Below are positions 1 to 11,704 of a stretch of 64,000 bases of DNA, piece by piece (the first letter of the stretch is position 1; each line of letters opens with the position of its first letter). Below the pieces are notes generated by a model. The model made no database searches. It was given only the letters and a program-made list of their open reading frames with translations, and was not told the origin of the DNA. A program made the translations under genes and the position numbers. Source of the stretch: Micractinium sp. NFX-FRZ (Eukaryota > Chlorophyta > Trebouxiophyceae > Chlorellales > Chlorellaceae). The DNA lies in NCBI GenBank assembly GCA_029339195.1, contig JAPTJF010000259.1, positions 1 to 64,000 on the forward strand, in the 5' to 3' direction.

Positions 1-1
1 G

Positions 2-3000
2 CAGTTCACCAGCACCTGCACCGTCTCCGGCAGGGAAGCCTCCACCCGCCCCAACCGCTGGCGCATGCAGCTGGCGGTGTGCGGCACCCAGCCCTGCGAC
101 AACAACAACCTGCTCGAGTTCCAGGACACCCCCAACAGCTGCGGCTCCCCGCCCTGCATCCTGGGCCCACGAGGTGCGCACAGGGGAGGGGCCAGGCGGG
201 GCGGGGTGCGTGCACAGAGGGGCTGCATGGGTTCTGCCCACCTGTGCGCGTCATCCGCATGGCAGCCTGCTTTTAGCCGCCACCTGCCACCTCCCATTCC
301 TGCCGCTGCAGCCTCCCACACCTCCTGCCGTGCCCCGTCATCCGTCAGTGCTGTGCTGTGCCAAGCTTCCCCTGATCAGTCCTGCCCCACCTTTCCCCGT
401 GCAGGGGAGGTCACCTACTCAGCCTCCAACTCCCGCTACACCGCCACCTTTGGGGCCACGGTCACCAACGCCTGGAAGGTGGGGCTGGGCAGGTGCTGGC
501 ACCAATGTCGGGCCTCAGCGCTACTGTGCAGGGCGTGCCTGTGCGCTGGTGAGCAGCACATCCCTGCCTGCAGTCCAGTATAGTCGTTACACTGCTGGCA
601 GCTTTTCACATCCCCAGGAGCATTCAACTTCAGGACGAAGCATATCCTGAGAGGTTGACGAGGCATGCACCAGAATGCACATCCCTGCCTGCAGCTGCCA
701 CTTACAAGTGCCTCGGCCGCCCTTGGCCGCCCACCACGCTTGTGTTACTGAGCGCTGGACCCGCCTCCACCCTGCGCTCCCCGACTTCACCTCCCCTCCT
801 CCCTCTTGGCCCGGCCCGCTGCAGGGGGGCCTCACCTACTACTACATCCGCTGCTACTACGTGTGCAACGCCAACGCCACGCGCGCCCAGGACCGCGCCG
901 CTGCCAGCTTCACACTGGTGAGGCGGGGGGGCAGGCTCCCAGACGGGACTTGCGCAGCTGCTTCACACTTGTGGTGGGGACGAGGCAGGGGTGGGCGCCA
1001 GCAGGGCCTGCAGCCGGGCAGCTGGCTGGGCGGTGCAGCCACTGCGGCGCACTCGCATAGAGGGCTGCGCTGAAGCATACAGTCCAGCACTGCACTGAGG
1101 GCTGCGCTGGCGCAGGCGTCCCCCTCTGACCTGCCTGCGATTCCCACCTCCGCCTGCCTCGTCTTCTGCCCTTGCAGGACCTGCCTATCCCCGCGCCTCC
1201 CCCGCCCTCCCCCCCGCCCTCCCCACCCACCCCCCCGCCCCCGCCCCCAACCGAGTTCTTTGGCGGCCTGGCTGTGGCCACCATCGATTCCCCCTTCCTC
1301 GACCCAGCGCTGGGTGTGATCTACGTTCGGTCTGGCAACGTGGTGCCGGTGAGTGCATCCTGCTGCCTGCCTGCTGCCTGCCCGCCTGCTGGGCTGGGCG
1401 GTACCCTGCGCCTGTGCCACTAGCACCATATCTCACGTCTCAGGTCCCTTTGAGTGAGTCAGCCACCTGCCCGCAAGCTTGTTGCGTGGTTGCTGCCTTG
1501 CCAGCTGGCAGCTGGCAGGATGCTGGGCACAGGCCGGCTGCCGGCTGGCCGTGCGTGGCCATGCCCTTCCCTCCTGCCCCTTCGCTGCTGCCCCTCTCTC
1601 ATCCGGCTCCCCTCCTCTCCCACCAGGGCTCTGCCACGTTGATGCCTCCAGCACCCGGCAGGCCTTTTTTGTTATTTTTATTAAATAAGGTCCCATTATG
1701 CTGCCACCTCACCCAAGCCAGCGTGCACCCCCACTTGACCACCCCGCAGGTCACCGCCACCTGTGAGGTCGGCGGGCAGTACGCCTCCACTGGCAGGGAC
1801 TCCTGGCCCGCCCAGGTGCGCCACCACGGCCCCAGCTGCCCGCCCGCCTGCCTGCCACGTGGCGATGCACGGGGCTGAGCCCTCTGGCTGTCCAGGCATG
1901 CCCCTTGAAGGGGAGATGCATGTCTTCAGGGCAGGCCGTCTCTTTAGTCTCTGCCTGACGCCCTGTAACCCACCACCCTCCTCTTCCCACCCACCTCCAC
2001 CCGGCCTTGCAGATCCTCATTTGCGGGAAGCCTCCTGGCTCGGACACGTGCGTGAACACAGACTACGACCCAGATGTGCCGCTGCTGCAGCCGGGTGGGT
2101 GACAGCACAGAACGGGGTTGGCGGGGAGCGGATCGCAGATTCAACAGGTGCCAGTGCTACAGCCGGGTGGGCTGGCAGGCCCTGCGCTCCCCACCTATGT
2201 GATGATGGCATTGCCGCGGCAGCCAGCCAGGCCGGTGACCAGCTGCGGGCATGCTGGCCAGTGGTAACCGCCGTTGACTGCAGTGTCTTACTGACCCTTG
2301 CCACCTCCGCTATGCTCGCTCCCCCCCGCTCGTGTCGCAGCCAACGTGACCTACAATGGGACGCACTATGTCGGTACGTGCGTGTGTGTGAATGGGGGCC
2401 GGCAGGCAGGCGGGCAGGCTAAGCAAGTGCTCTTGTATGCTGCATTGGTCAGCATGGGTGTTCAGTGTCCGCACCAACTCCCGGGCTGCCAGCCCTCCTA
2501 GCCTGCAGCGGCGGGGAGTGGGCATGATCCCTCCTTGCAACCGCAACAGTAACCTGCTATGCTAGCTGGGAAAGGCCCCAATTCAACGCCCCCTCCCCCC
2601 CCCTCTTCCCTCCCTCTCCCCCTGCAGCCACCTACGTGTTCAACCTGCAGAACGCGCTCCTCACCCCTCCCCAAACCTTCCGCTACTTCACCTGCCTCTA
2701 CGCCAGCGGCGGCGACATCAGCAAGAGGGCGGGGGCATCGCTGGACGTGGTGAGCCCCTCCTGCCTGGGATGTCACTGACTAGGGGGGCAGTGGCAGGGA
2801 GGCGTGCCAGCGCAGCTCTGGTTCAGTCAAGTCCAGCCTTAGGGCTTGCAAGTATCAGCTGTGCCCCTCGCAACAGCTCAACTCGAGCGGTTGCCTTGCT
2901 GTGCGCAGCAGCTCCCCCTTGCCATGCTTCGACCTTATGCACGCAAAAGGCAGCACAGCATCGGCGGGCCGCTGCAGCAGCGGCGGGCGCCTGGCGTTAC

Positions 3001-3476
3001 TGCCTGTTGTCCTTGACTTCCTCTCCATCAGGTGGCGCCCTCACCGACGCAAGGGCCTGACAAACCACCTCCCTCTGCCATGCTTGCCACGTGGGCTGCT
3101 CGCAGATCGTCCCGCCCCCGCCGCCCCCCAGCCCCAGCCCCCCTCCGCCTCCCCCATCCCCCCGGCCCCCGCCCCCGCCTCGCCCCCGCCCTCCCCCACC
3201 CCCCCGCCCTAGCCCTCCCCCGCCCCCTCCTCGCCCTCGCCCCCCGCCCCCTCCTCGAGCCCGCACTCCGCTGGCACCCACCAGGGTGCGCCCTTCCCCA
3301 CCCCCGCCTATCCACGAGGCCCACGGCTGGGGGGACCCGCACTTCAGGGTAAGCGGGCTGGCACACCCCAGGCATCTCCACAGGCCATCATCATTCAGCA
3401 TTCAGCATTGGCATGTCAAGTCCACGGAGCCAGCAGGACTACAACGGCAATCCCGCCTGGCGTGCCATGTGCAGCA

Positions 3477-3507
<31 letters not shown>

Positions 3508-4974
3508 GCCCTGTTGCACACTACCTTGTGCTGTGGCTGCTGTGGTCCATCCCATCACAACGTCACTCACAGCTTGCGCGCCCCAGCCCCAGCCACACAA
3601 CGTGGCCTCCGCCCATGCCCCTCCACCATCCCCCTGAACAGCGGCCTTCCCCATGCCCCCCCCCGCCCCTTCCTAGCCTGCGCCCCCCTCACGACTGCAA
3701 TCATTGGGCCATTCCTGCTCCCGCATATGTGTGCAGGGTTTTGATGGCTCCAGGTTCGACTACCACGGCAAGCCAGGCACCTGGAAGCAGCTCATCGGCA
3801 GCAAGCCTCAGGAGTTCAGCCTGAGGACGCAGGTGGGTGCGGGGCAATGCGGCCTGCGATGCCTGCACGGGCTGCGGGCGTGTTGGTGCATTCATCGGCA
3901 GCGGGGTGGTGCCGACTTGGAGGCGGCTGCATGGGCTGTGCTGCTGCACCACCATGCACCGCCGCGCTGGCAGCACCACCCACCACCGCTCACACGTGTG
4001 TATCAGGCCTGCTTTCGCGGTGCGTGTGGATGGAGGAGGCAACCGCGCAAAGCCGCACCCTGGCCATGCCACACCCTCCCCTCCTCCCCGTTCCCCCCTC
4101 CCATGCCCACCGTGCAGTTTGCTGCCGGGCGCGTCGCCCGCACGACCTTCATGAGGGTAAGGAGTGAGGCTTACCTGCTTGGCTGGTGCAGCGGGCAAGC
4201 CCGGGGGCACGTCTGTGCGGCAGGCGCAGCGGGCATAGCATGGCCCTCATGCAAGCCAAGAGCCGGGAAGCACCTGCCGCGAGCAATACCATGCAGCCTA
4301 GTCGCACTTTCCACACTGACTTGCCTTCCTCTCCTATGATATGCTATGACATGCTCATGCTATGACATGCTGTGCCACGCTGTGCCATGCTGTGCATGCA
4401 GAAATTTGAGTTCATCATCGGATCCTCCACTGTGCGGGTCGAGCTGCTGGCCCCCGGCCCGAGCGACAACGGCATCTGGCGGCTGACTGCCACCGCCAAC
4501 GGCAAGACCATCGCCGAGCGGGGCACTGCGCCCCGGGGCATCACAATTGAGCGGGTGCCTGCACGCATTGGCGCGCACGGCCGCGTGACGATTGATGCAG
4601 GTGAACTGGGAGGAGGGGAGGGGACTGGCAGGGCACGGGGTGCCTGCGGTCTGTTGGGGCGAGGGAGGCGCGAGGGCACAGGCATGGGGGCAGGGCAAGA
4701 CGCGTTTACCCAACAACTGCACCACTCCCCCGCTCCCCCCGTGCCCCTTGCAGGCTTCTGCCGCGTCGTCATCATCCAAAAGTGGCGCCCCAACCGCCGA
4801 GAGGTGGCCGACTTTCTGGACGTCAACATCGCCATCGCCGGCACACTGCGCCCCCCCGTCACCGGCCTCCTGGCACCCTCCTACAACAACGCGCTGCGTG
4901 GGGTGAGCGCCAAGGCGGGCGTCGGCGCCGCCGCCATTGCCACGTTCACTGCCAGCGGTGCAAGCGGGCCGTGA
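2..4974 (+). CDS. Proline-rich extracellular protein with C-terminal vWD-like domain (5' partial)
   Basis: The gene enters from the left edge with no start codon in view. Thirteen exons join in frame: 2-173, 405-478, 825-917, 1178-1348, 1750-1815, 2013-2094, 2341-2373, 2628-2749, 3106-3348, 3737-3832, 4118-4156, 4402-4600 and 4754-4974, with TGA at 4972. They give about 536 residues. The N-terminal part is Cys-rich with NxT/S sites (NATRAQ, NVTYNGT), as in secreted proteins. Two proline-rich spacers follow, a short one in the 1178 exon and a long PPPSP-type one in the 3106 exon, typical of algal cell-wall glycoproteins such as pherophorins. Next come WGDPHFR and GFDGSRFDYHG, the hallmark of von Willebrand D-like domains, and a beta-rich C-terminus. 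A wall or matrix role is inferred. The vWD assignment rests on the GDPH and FDG motifs, and the ligand is unknown. Confidence 0.8.
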
Positions 4975-7433
4975 GGGCTCGAGAAGCTCTCACTTCTGCA
5001 ATAAGGAGCAACGAGGCCGCCAGCCAGGTGTTCTCGCCCACTAACCACGTGGCGCCTGCCATGCCCTTGTACGCCTACCGCACCTCCCGCCATCCCCCAC
5101 TCCATCGCACATGCCCGCACCACCCTCTCATCCCCACCCACGCCCTGCACCTTCCCTCCCACTCTAACATGCCCAGCATGCTCACCCGCACACTGTCATC
5201 TTCACCCACAGCCCCCATCACCCACACACCTGACTGCCTTCTCACCCTCACGCACACCATGTGCCACCATCACATGTTCACCTGCACACGCTCATTCCCA
5301 TATCCGCACCCGTGCACGCCCCCTGTTCACCCGCACCCGCACCCCCATCCCACACCCCCACCTAACCCGCACCCCACCCGCACCCCACCCGCACCCGCAC
5401 CCCCATCCCACACCCCCACCTAACCCGCACCCCACCCGCACCCGCACCCCCATCCCACACCCCCACCTAACCCGCGCCCCACCCGCACCCGCACCCCCAT
5501 CCCACACCCCCACGTAACCCGCACCCGCACCCGCACCCGCACCCCCATCCCACACCACCACTCAACCCGCACCCGCACCCTCACCCCCATCCCACATCCC
5601 CACGTAACCCGCACCCGCACCTAAACCGCACCCGCACCCCACCCCCATCCCACACCCCCACCTAACCCTCACCCCCATCGCACACCCCACCTAACCCGCA
5701 CCCCACCCGCACCCGACCCCCATCCCACGCCCCCACCTCACCTTCGCCCTTGTACGACCTAAGCTCTCACTTGCCCCTCTCATCACTCACCCGCAACATG
5801 CACACTCCCATCCTCACTTTCTCCCCATTCCACGCTCAACCCACCACCTACACCACTCCCTCACCTTCACCCATGTGCCATGTGCCACCTCACCCCCCCC
5901 CCCCCACCTGCACACTCCCATCCCCACATCCCAATCCACCTCCTCATTCTCGCCCCAGCCACGTCTCCAACCGCCCTCTCCCCTCTCCACCTCCTCACAC
6001 TCACCCACGACCTTGCGCAAACGGCAAGGCAGGCACCACGGGAGCGGCATCCCTGCGCAACAGTACCGGCCAGCTTCGAACCCGGCCCGGACGCTCACCG
6101 TCCATTGGAACCTCCCTGGGGGGAGCGTCCGCGGGTTGTGCACAGCACACGCTGTGCACGCTCAGTGCCACTGCAGTGCGCAGCGCCCCCAAACCAGCCA
6201 CATCCCCATTGTCGCCCCCACGCACGCCTCCTCCCGACCCCGTTGCTCTCCCAACGCCCAACCCTCGGCGCATTTCCTGATTTCGAACTGCTGAGCCGAC
6301 CCCTCCACCCATCACATCGCACCAGCCTGTAATCACCCCGCCTGCACTCCTTGCACAGCCCTCTGGCTAGCCCCCGCACCCCGCTTCGGCACCCATACTC
6401 ACGCCACCGACAAGTACATCATTGGACTGGATGCGTACCTGCAGCTCATATGGCCATGCAGCCCTGTAAAATAAGTTGCGGCTGTTCAGATGTTTGCAGC
6501 CGTGCTCGTGGAGGCGGGTGGGGTGTGTAACGGCCCATGTACTCCGGCCGATGCTGTCACCGGCGACGCCGGCACCCGGCTGGCGCCTATGCCGCCAGAC
6601 CACCGTGCCAAAGCCACAGCCCCTCCTTGTTGGCCTCGCATGGCAGCTTGCCGGTGACCTGACCAAATATTGGTGCACAACAGTCCACTTGCGACAGGAC
6701 AGCTGTCATCAGAGGTGCACTGGGGAGCGGCAAGACGAAGGAGAGCCCTGACTGGGGCGGCGGGCGGCGGCACACCGGTCGGCATGTTTGGTGCTGGCGG
6801 GTTGCAGGGATGGCTCGCTGACCGCCTTGATGCATGCTTTGATTTCCTTTGAAATAGATGGAGGTCGTGGGGTTGCGTGCGGTGCGCAGGCGCGCCAATG
6901 ACGCGCTCGCCCTCGCTTGTGTAAGCTACAGCCTAAGCCTCCTCCATGAAATCGCGTGTACTGGCCAAAGAGTGCGGATCCCGATATTCCGAGACGATTT
7001 ACATGCTGGAACACGAATTGCCTGCTGCCACGCTGTGCCGCGCTGAGCATGCTGGCCCTGCTGCCCCTCTCTGCTCGAGGCAGCCCGCTGGGCAGCCTTG
7101 TGCCCTAGGCTGAGCTGCCTCACGCACGCGCTGCTGTCTCCTCTGCTCTGCACGCTGCTCGGACAGGGGGACCGAACATTGGCCAGCATGCATCTGCGCG
7201 CGCCGGCGCTGGGGCGCCCCCAGCTGTCACACCTTCCAAGAGCCGTCGCGCCCACAGCTCGCTGCCTGCTCCCGCCCAATGGCCCGCGTTTGGCGTGCCA
7301 CCGCGCTCAGCAGCGAGCGGAAGCCTGGGTGCCGGAGCAGGTCACACCGTCCAACTATGGACGGGGGCAGCGGGGGCTGGGGGCGGCTCGGGCACCGGCG
7401 CCACGCCCTCGACCCCTCAATCGCCACAGGTCC
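4975..7433. other. Intergenic, strongly C-rich on the + strand
   Basis: This stretch follows the stop of the vWD-like gene and precedes the membrane-protein gene. From about 5040 to 6300 the + strand is almost all C, A and T-poor CAC/CCC text, including the minisatellite listed separately. Two TGTAA pentamers, the usual green-algal polyadenylation signal, lie at 6328-6332 and 6465-6469 and could end the upstream transcript. The open frames here are low-complexity (Val-Arg or Pro-His runs), and I see no supported gene. An unrecognised 5' exon of the downstream gene could lie in 6850-7430. Confidence 0.5.
5310..5745 (+). repeat. C-rich minisatellite, about 45-bp units
   Basis: Roughly nine imperfect units repeat the order CCCCCATCCCACACCCCCAC, then a CTAACC block, then CACCCGCACCCGCA. 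Units vary in the number of CACCCG steps. The array is strand-asymmetric, with G almost absent from the + strand, so the - strand could form G-quadruplexes and the + strand i-motifs. The embedded CCTAACCC resembles but does not match the plant/algal telomere repeat CCCTAAA. Confidence 0.8.
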
Positions 7434-8875
7434 ATGTACCGCCAGCCTGTGCTCGCGACCGCGAGCTCAAACCCCTTCTACTCGGACCGGGATCTGGGGC
7501 GGATATGGCAGCTCAAGCCCAGCGCTGACAATGAGGCAGCAGGTGAGGGGGACGAGCCTGGGAGAGCAGCGGGCACCCTGCATTGACGGCGCCCCGGCAC
7601 AGCAGCTTCAGGCTGCCTTCTGCTCTCTTGGCAGCCTGAAGCTGCGACGCTGATTGGACGTCCATACCTTGGCATCCCGACTGTGTGCAGGCCCCCATCC
7701 AACCCCAAGCACCCAGCCACAGGGGGAGGCCTCAGCCACCCCTGGGAGCACCGGCGGCAGCAGCACCAGCACCAGCGCCGGCAGCGGTGCCGCAGAGAAG
7801 CCTGGCCACTGGCTGGTGCGCCCTTCAGTGTATCCTTTGGCATGCAATCACGGCGCACCACGCGCGGCCGTTGCCAGATCTGCTTCTGGCTGCTTGTGAG
7901 CCCTCCCTTCCTGGTCTGTTTTGGCAGCAGCGGGCTTCATGCCACCTGGACTGCAGTGCTTCTGGCCCCACCCTGCCCACTCAAGCCCTTGCCGTCTTTC
8001 TCGCAGGGGAGCCTGCTGCTCAACACCCTGCTTCTGCCCTTGCGGGCTGTGCGCGCACTCCTGAGCGGCATCGCCCAGCTGGCCTGGGCCGCGCTGCGCC
8101 TGCTGGCTGCTCTAGTGGGCGGGGCAGTGCACGCCTGCATCCTGCTCATGCGGGGCACGCTGGGGCTGGCAAGCGACGGTGAGGCGTGCCGCTCTTTCTT
8201 CTAGAACCCCTGGTTGCGCTCTGCCCCATGCTGATCAACACAGCTGCGAGATTTGGTGGCACTCTACCATGATGTTTAAGCGACCTGCTCCCTGCCATCC
8301 CCCAGCGCACGCTGTTGCATGTGCCCCTGTGTCTCCTGAGCCACTGCAGCCCTGCGCGCCACCTCGATGGGTGTCGGCGCCTACGCTGGCCTGGTCCTCT
8401 TCTACAACTGCACCCTGACCCCGCTGCGCCGGAGCCTGACAGATGCTGGCCTGGCCTGGCTGGGCGCCACAACCGAGGTGGTGCGCTGGCAGAGGGTGAC
8501 GGATCTCATCTTTGTCCTGGTCGTCCCTAACAGCAGCCCCACACTGGCTTCGTGGACGGTGAGGTTGCCAGCAGGGCAGCCAGGTGCCAGCTGGCGCCAA
8601 TGCTGGCTGCATGCATGCGCCCTCGGGCGTGGGGCTGCCCTCATGTTGCGCGTGGTGGGGCGAGGAACGGACGGGCGGCACATAAGCCACACGCACATCT
8701 GCCGCCTCAAGGCATGCAGACAACACGCACTGCCCGCAGTAAGCGAGCGTCCCTCTACTGACGCCACAAGACTGAGCATCTTGTCGCTACCTTGCGTTTG
8801 CAGATCACGCTGGGCACCGTGGCAGTCGTCCTGGGCGTGGCAGCTTCCGTGGTGGGATCCCTGGCAGGCAGATAG
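7434..8875 (+). CDS. Multi-pass membrane protein of unknown function, possible frameshift
   Basis: Proposed exons are 7434-7542, 7691-7895, 8007-8178, 8350-8558 and 8804-8875 (stop TAG at 8873). The last three join in exact phase and encode hydrophobic segments: GSLLLNTLLLPLRAVRALL, AALRLLAALVGGAVHACILL, GVGAYAGLVLFYN and a C-terminal TLGTVAVVLGVAASVVGSLA. The middle carries LTPLRRSLTDAGLAW. The first two exons are Ser/Gly-rich and polar. Summed exon length leaves two extra bases. In exon 2 the likely coding frame shifts near 7826-7835, from a frame reading GHWLVRPS to one reading SVSFGMQSRR. That is either a frameshift mutation or assembly error, or an unrecognised short intron. The start at 7434 is a guess, because the frame is open upstream to 7098. 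I do not recognise the family. Confidence 0.55.
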
Positions 8876-9390
8876 GCGCTGTGCAGATCATTCGGCCAGG
8901 CCAGCGCGCTGTGTGTGCAGCCTGGCACTGCGCCCGGCCGGCAGGGAGGCCAGCAGGCACAGCCGCACAACAGCAGAGGAGAGCGACCCGGACCTGCAAG
9001 TTATGTTGTTAACTCAGCCGTCAGATTACCTTACTTGTTTGGATAGGTTTGCATAGAAAGCCCTGTGCAAGCATGTCTCATGACGTGTTCGTTAATGTGT
9101 TGGGTGTCTCGGGCACGCACACGCAGACCAGTCACAACATTGCATCATGAGGGCACCGCTTCAACGGGATCCTTCGCCAGCAGAACGGGGCCAGCACGCA
9201 CGCCTGACTGCACCTTTTCACCCTGAGCATACGTAGTTGCACATAGTATATTGTGCAAGTGTGTGTTAACAGGGGTGTCACGGGTCCACAAGTGTGCAGG
9301 CTTTGCCATGAGAAGCTGCGGCAGAAGCTGGCACCGGAGCTGGCGCCGGCGCTTCCAGCACTGCTGGCAGCCGTTCGTCCGTGGCAGGCC
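8876..9390. other. Convergent intergenic region
   Basis: Two genes end toward each other here, with stops at 8875 (+) and 9391 (-). The stretch is less GC-rich than its surroundings around 9000-9280. I see no open frame with coding character, no RNA gene and no clear TGTAA signal on either strand. Confidence 0.5.
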
Positions 9391-10719
9391 TCACAGGGGG
9401 CGTGCCTTCAGGGAGGCTGTCCCGCCGGCGCCAAACGCCTGGCTGTAGCTCTCCACCTTGAGCAGGTACTCAGCGCCCGGCTGCAGCCCCTCCATGTCCA
9501 GGCAGCCGCCCTTGTTCACCCAAAACAGGGGCTTGTCGCCAAAGGCGCGCCGGGATTGGACGAGCTCGGCGGTGACGCGATACTGCAGCGGAGCGGACGA
9601 AGGGGGGCAGGTGTGCGGGGCGCTTTGTTTGTGGGGGATGGCGTGTGCGGGCGAGAGCAACCAGGGCAGCGGCGGGGCGTGGCACCAGCCAGCCACCGTG
9701 GCACCCCTCCACGCTTCCAAACCCTGCCACACACTGCAGCCTCCCCTGCTCACCTCATCCACGCATCCCCAGTTGGACGGCGGCCCCCAGCACAGCTTGA
9801 TGGTGCCTCGGCCGGGGGTGGCGCGCAGGTCTGTGGGAGCTGAAGGCGGCATCAGCGCAGTGCACAGCTTGAGGTCGCCACCTGGCAGCTGCGGCCACTG
9901 CGGCTGGGGGCGGGGCGGCCTGGGTGCCTCGGGCGTGGCCTCGATTTGCGACCTGCCCCCGGGGCCGAAGCGCTCGCTGAAGCTCTGCAGGGCAGCACGG
10001 GGAGGAGAGAAAAAGGGGAGTGCTTGAGGGGCGGGGTTGAGGCTGCAGCGGGAGATGGGCGGGCACAGCGGCACCTGCATCTGCGCTCCACTGCTGGCTC
10101 ACGTACAACGACCCCTCCCCTGTCATGCCTGCCTGCCCGCCTGCTCGCCAGCCCCCTGCCAAACTTTTTGGGATGCACGCTCACCTGCACCGTGAAGCGG
10201 TACTTCACGCCGTTCTGCAGCTGCTCGATGACAAGCTTAAAGTCGGGGGTGCGCTGAGGGGCAAAGCCCAGCGTGCGCTGTGCCTGCCCATCCACGGGCA
10301 CCACGCTGACCTCGTACGTGTCGATACAGGCGCCTGCAGGATCGAACAGGGGAGGCAGGGGTGGGTTCGAAGGGGTGCTGGGCAGCGCCGCAAAGCGTGC
10401 TGCGCACGCTGAGCTGCGGACCGTCCGCTTTTGCTTGCCACGGCCTGCCTGCCTCTTTCCACCTCACCCCCTGTAATATCACAGCAGCTTGCTACGGCCC
10501 TTCACCGTTTGCTGGCGCGTCCCAGGTGAGGGTCACGCGGCCGTCGCCCGGTTTGGCCCGCAGCCACGCGGGCGGTCCTGGCGGCCGCAGCGCACAGCCG
10601 GAGGAGCCGCGGGTGAGCACGATTTCTTGCGCCACGGCGCCTGCCGCCGCCATCGCGAGGGAGAGGGCCACGGCAAGCATCCAGTGGCGGCCCCTCGGGC
10701 CGCGCGCGCGGCTAGCCAT
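9391..10719 (-). CDS. Secreted protein with two fibronectin type III-like domains
   Basis: Four exons on the minus strand, 10719-10506, 10333-10185, 9984-9754 and 9582-9391, join in frame to 261 residues. The start ATG opens a classic signal peptide: a basic MASRARGPRGRHW, then hydrophobic LAVALSLAMAAAGAVA. Two fibronectin III-like modules follow. The first holds GDGRVTLTWDAPANG and ends in a GVKYRFTVQ strand. The second holds APTDLRATPGRGTIKLCWGP and ends in GAEYLLKVESYS. The Tyr/Leu spacing in these closing strands is typical of Fn3 folds. No membrane anchor follows, so the protein is probably exported to the wall or medium. The ligand is unknown. The intron between the modules fits module-wise evolution. 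Confidence 0.82.
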
Positions 10720-11704
10720 CGCAAATTCCTAGCGCGCCAAAAATATCAAAGAGCGCAGAGCACAACGGCTGTAACGCGCCAGTGCCACATTAATAGCGAG
10801 ACAGAGCTCAGCGAGCAGCTTCATGAAGCAGGCCACGCGTTCTCGGACGGCTCCTCTTCCTTGGAATGCACGGCTGGCGCCAGCCTGGCGGCAGCCTGGC
10901 GGCCTGAGGCGGCTGGCAGCCGTGCCCCCAGGTGCTCCTGCTGATGCACTGAGCTCTGCTTTCACGGATATTGATCAAGCGAGTACCCCCAGACTCATGC
11001 TGCGGCCTAGGCCCGCACCTGGGCTTGTAAATAAACTGCCGCTGCCGCCAGCTGCTAGTGGCGCTGTGCATGCTTTGCGGGTGGGTGGCTTGCCGTGCCA
11101 GGCTCCCTTGGGCTGCCGCCGGACGTATATGCCCTCTCTATCGTGCCTTTATTGCAAGAAGTGACAGCGCGTCTCTCCGACAAGGCGGCGGTGTGCAGGA
11201 CACAAACAGGTTGGCACAGGAGGTAGAGAGCAGGGCACGGCACGCGTGCAGTGCCCCACACGGCCAATGTGTGGGGCATGAACATAAGAGCAACATAGCT
11301 TGTGCAGAACCATCCCACAGGCCCAGCATCTGACCGCCAGGTGCACTCAGAAGCCAGAAATAAGTGCCTAGCAGCTGCCTTGTGTCCCAGCCTGGCAATT
11401 CCTGGCAATCATGCCAGCTGCAGCGGTGGCGGACAGGATGGATTGCCTGTAATAAACAGCTCACGATGTGCAGTGCAATGTCAGACGAGTCAATACACGC
11501 GCTCATTGAATCAAAGGTGACGTCGTCAGAGGCCGAAGGCACGCCGCGGGCAAGCACCTCTGGCTGTGGCGCTTGCCGTGCGCCCAAGGCATGTGGCGCT
11601 GCCCAGCGCCAGCTGACAGGAGCTCTGTTGCCAGCAGTGCTGCAGGCTGCACAGCTGCCACATCTGTGGGTCCAACAAGCGGCTGCAAGCCAGCCAGCCA
11701 GGGC
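10720..11704. other. Intergenic: CPI1 3' side and Fn3-gene promoter side
   Basis: Both flanking genes are on the minus strand, so this interval holds the 3' untranslated region of the sterol gene and the upstream region of the Fn3-domain gene. Plus-strand frames such as 10823-11164 lack recognisable domains and were not called. No clear TGTAA pentamer is seen on the minus strand. Confidence 0.45.

Noticed and set aside
5292..5620. Minus-strand Val-Arg-Gly-rich open frames
   Set aside because: They are translations of the C-rich minisatellite; no start context, domain or splice continuity.
5310..5745. CRISPR array or telomere repeat
   Set aside because: Units are adjacent without spacers, and the core CCTAACCC does not match the algal telomere unit. 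The setting is an intron-rich nuclear genome.
6858..7046. Small plus-strand frame MEVVGLRAVRRR as a separate gene or 5' exon of the 7434 gene
   Set aside because: No donor in phase with the next exon and no recognised motif.
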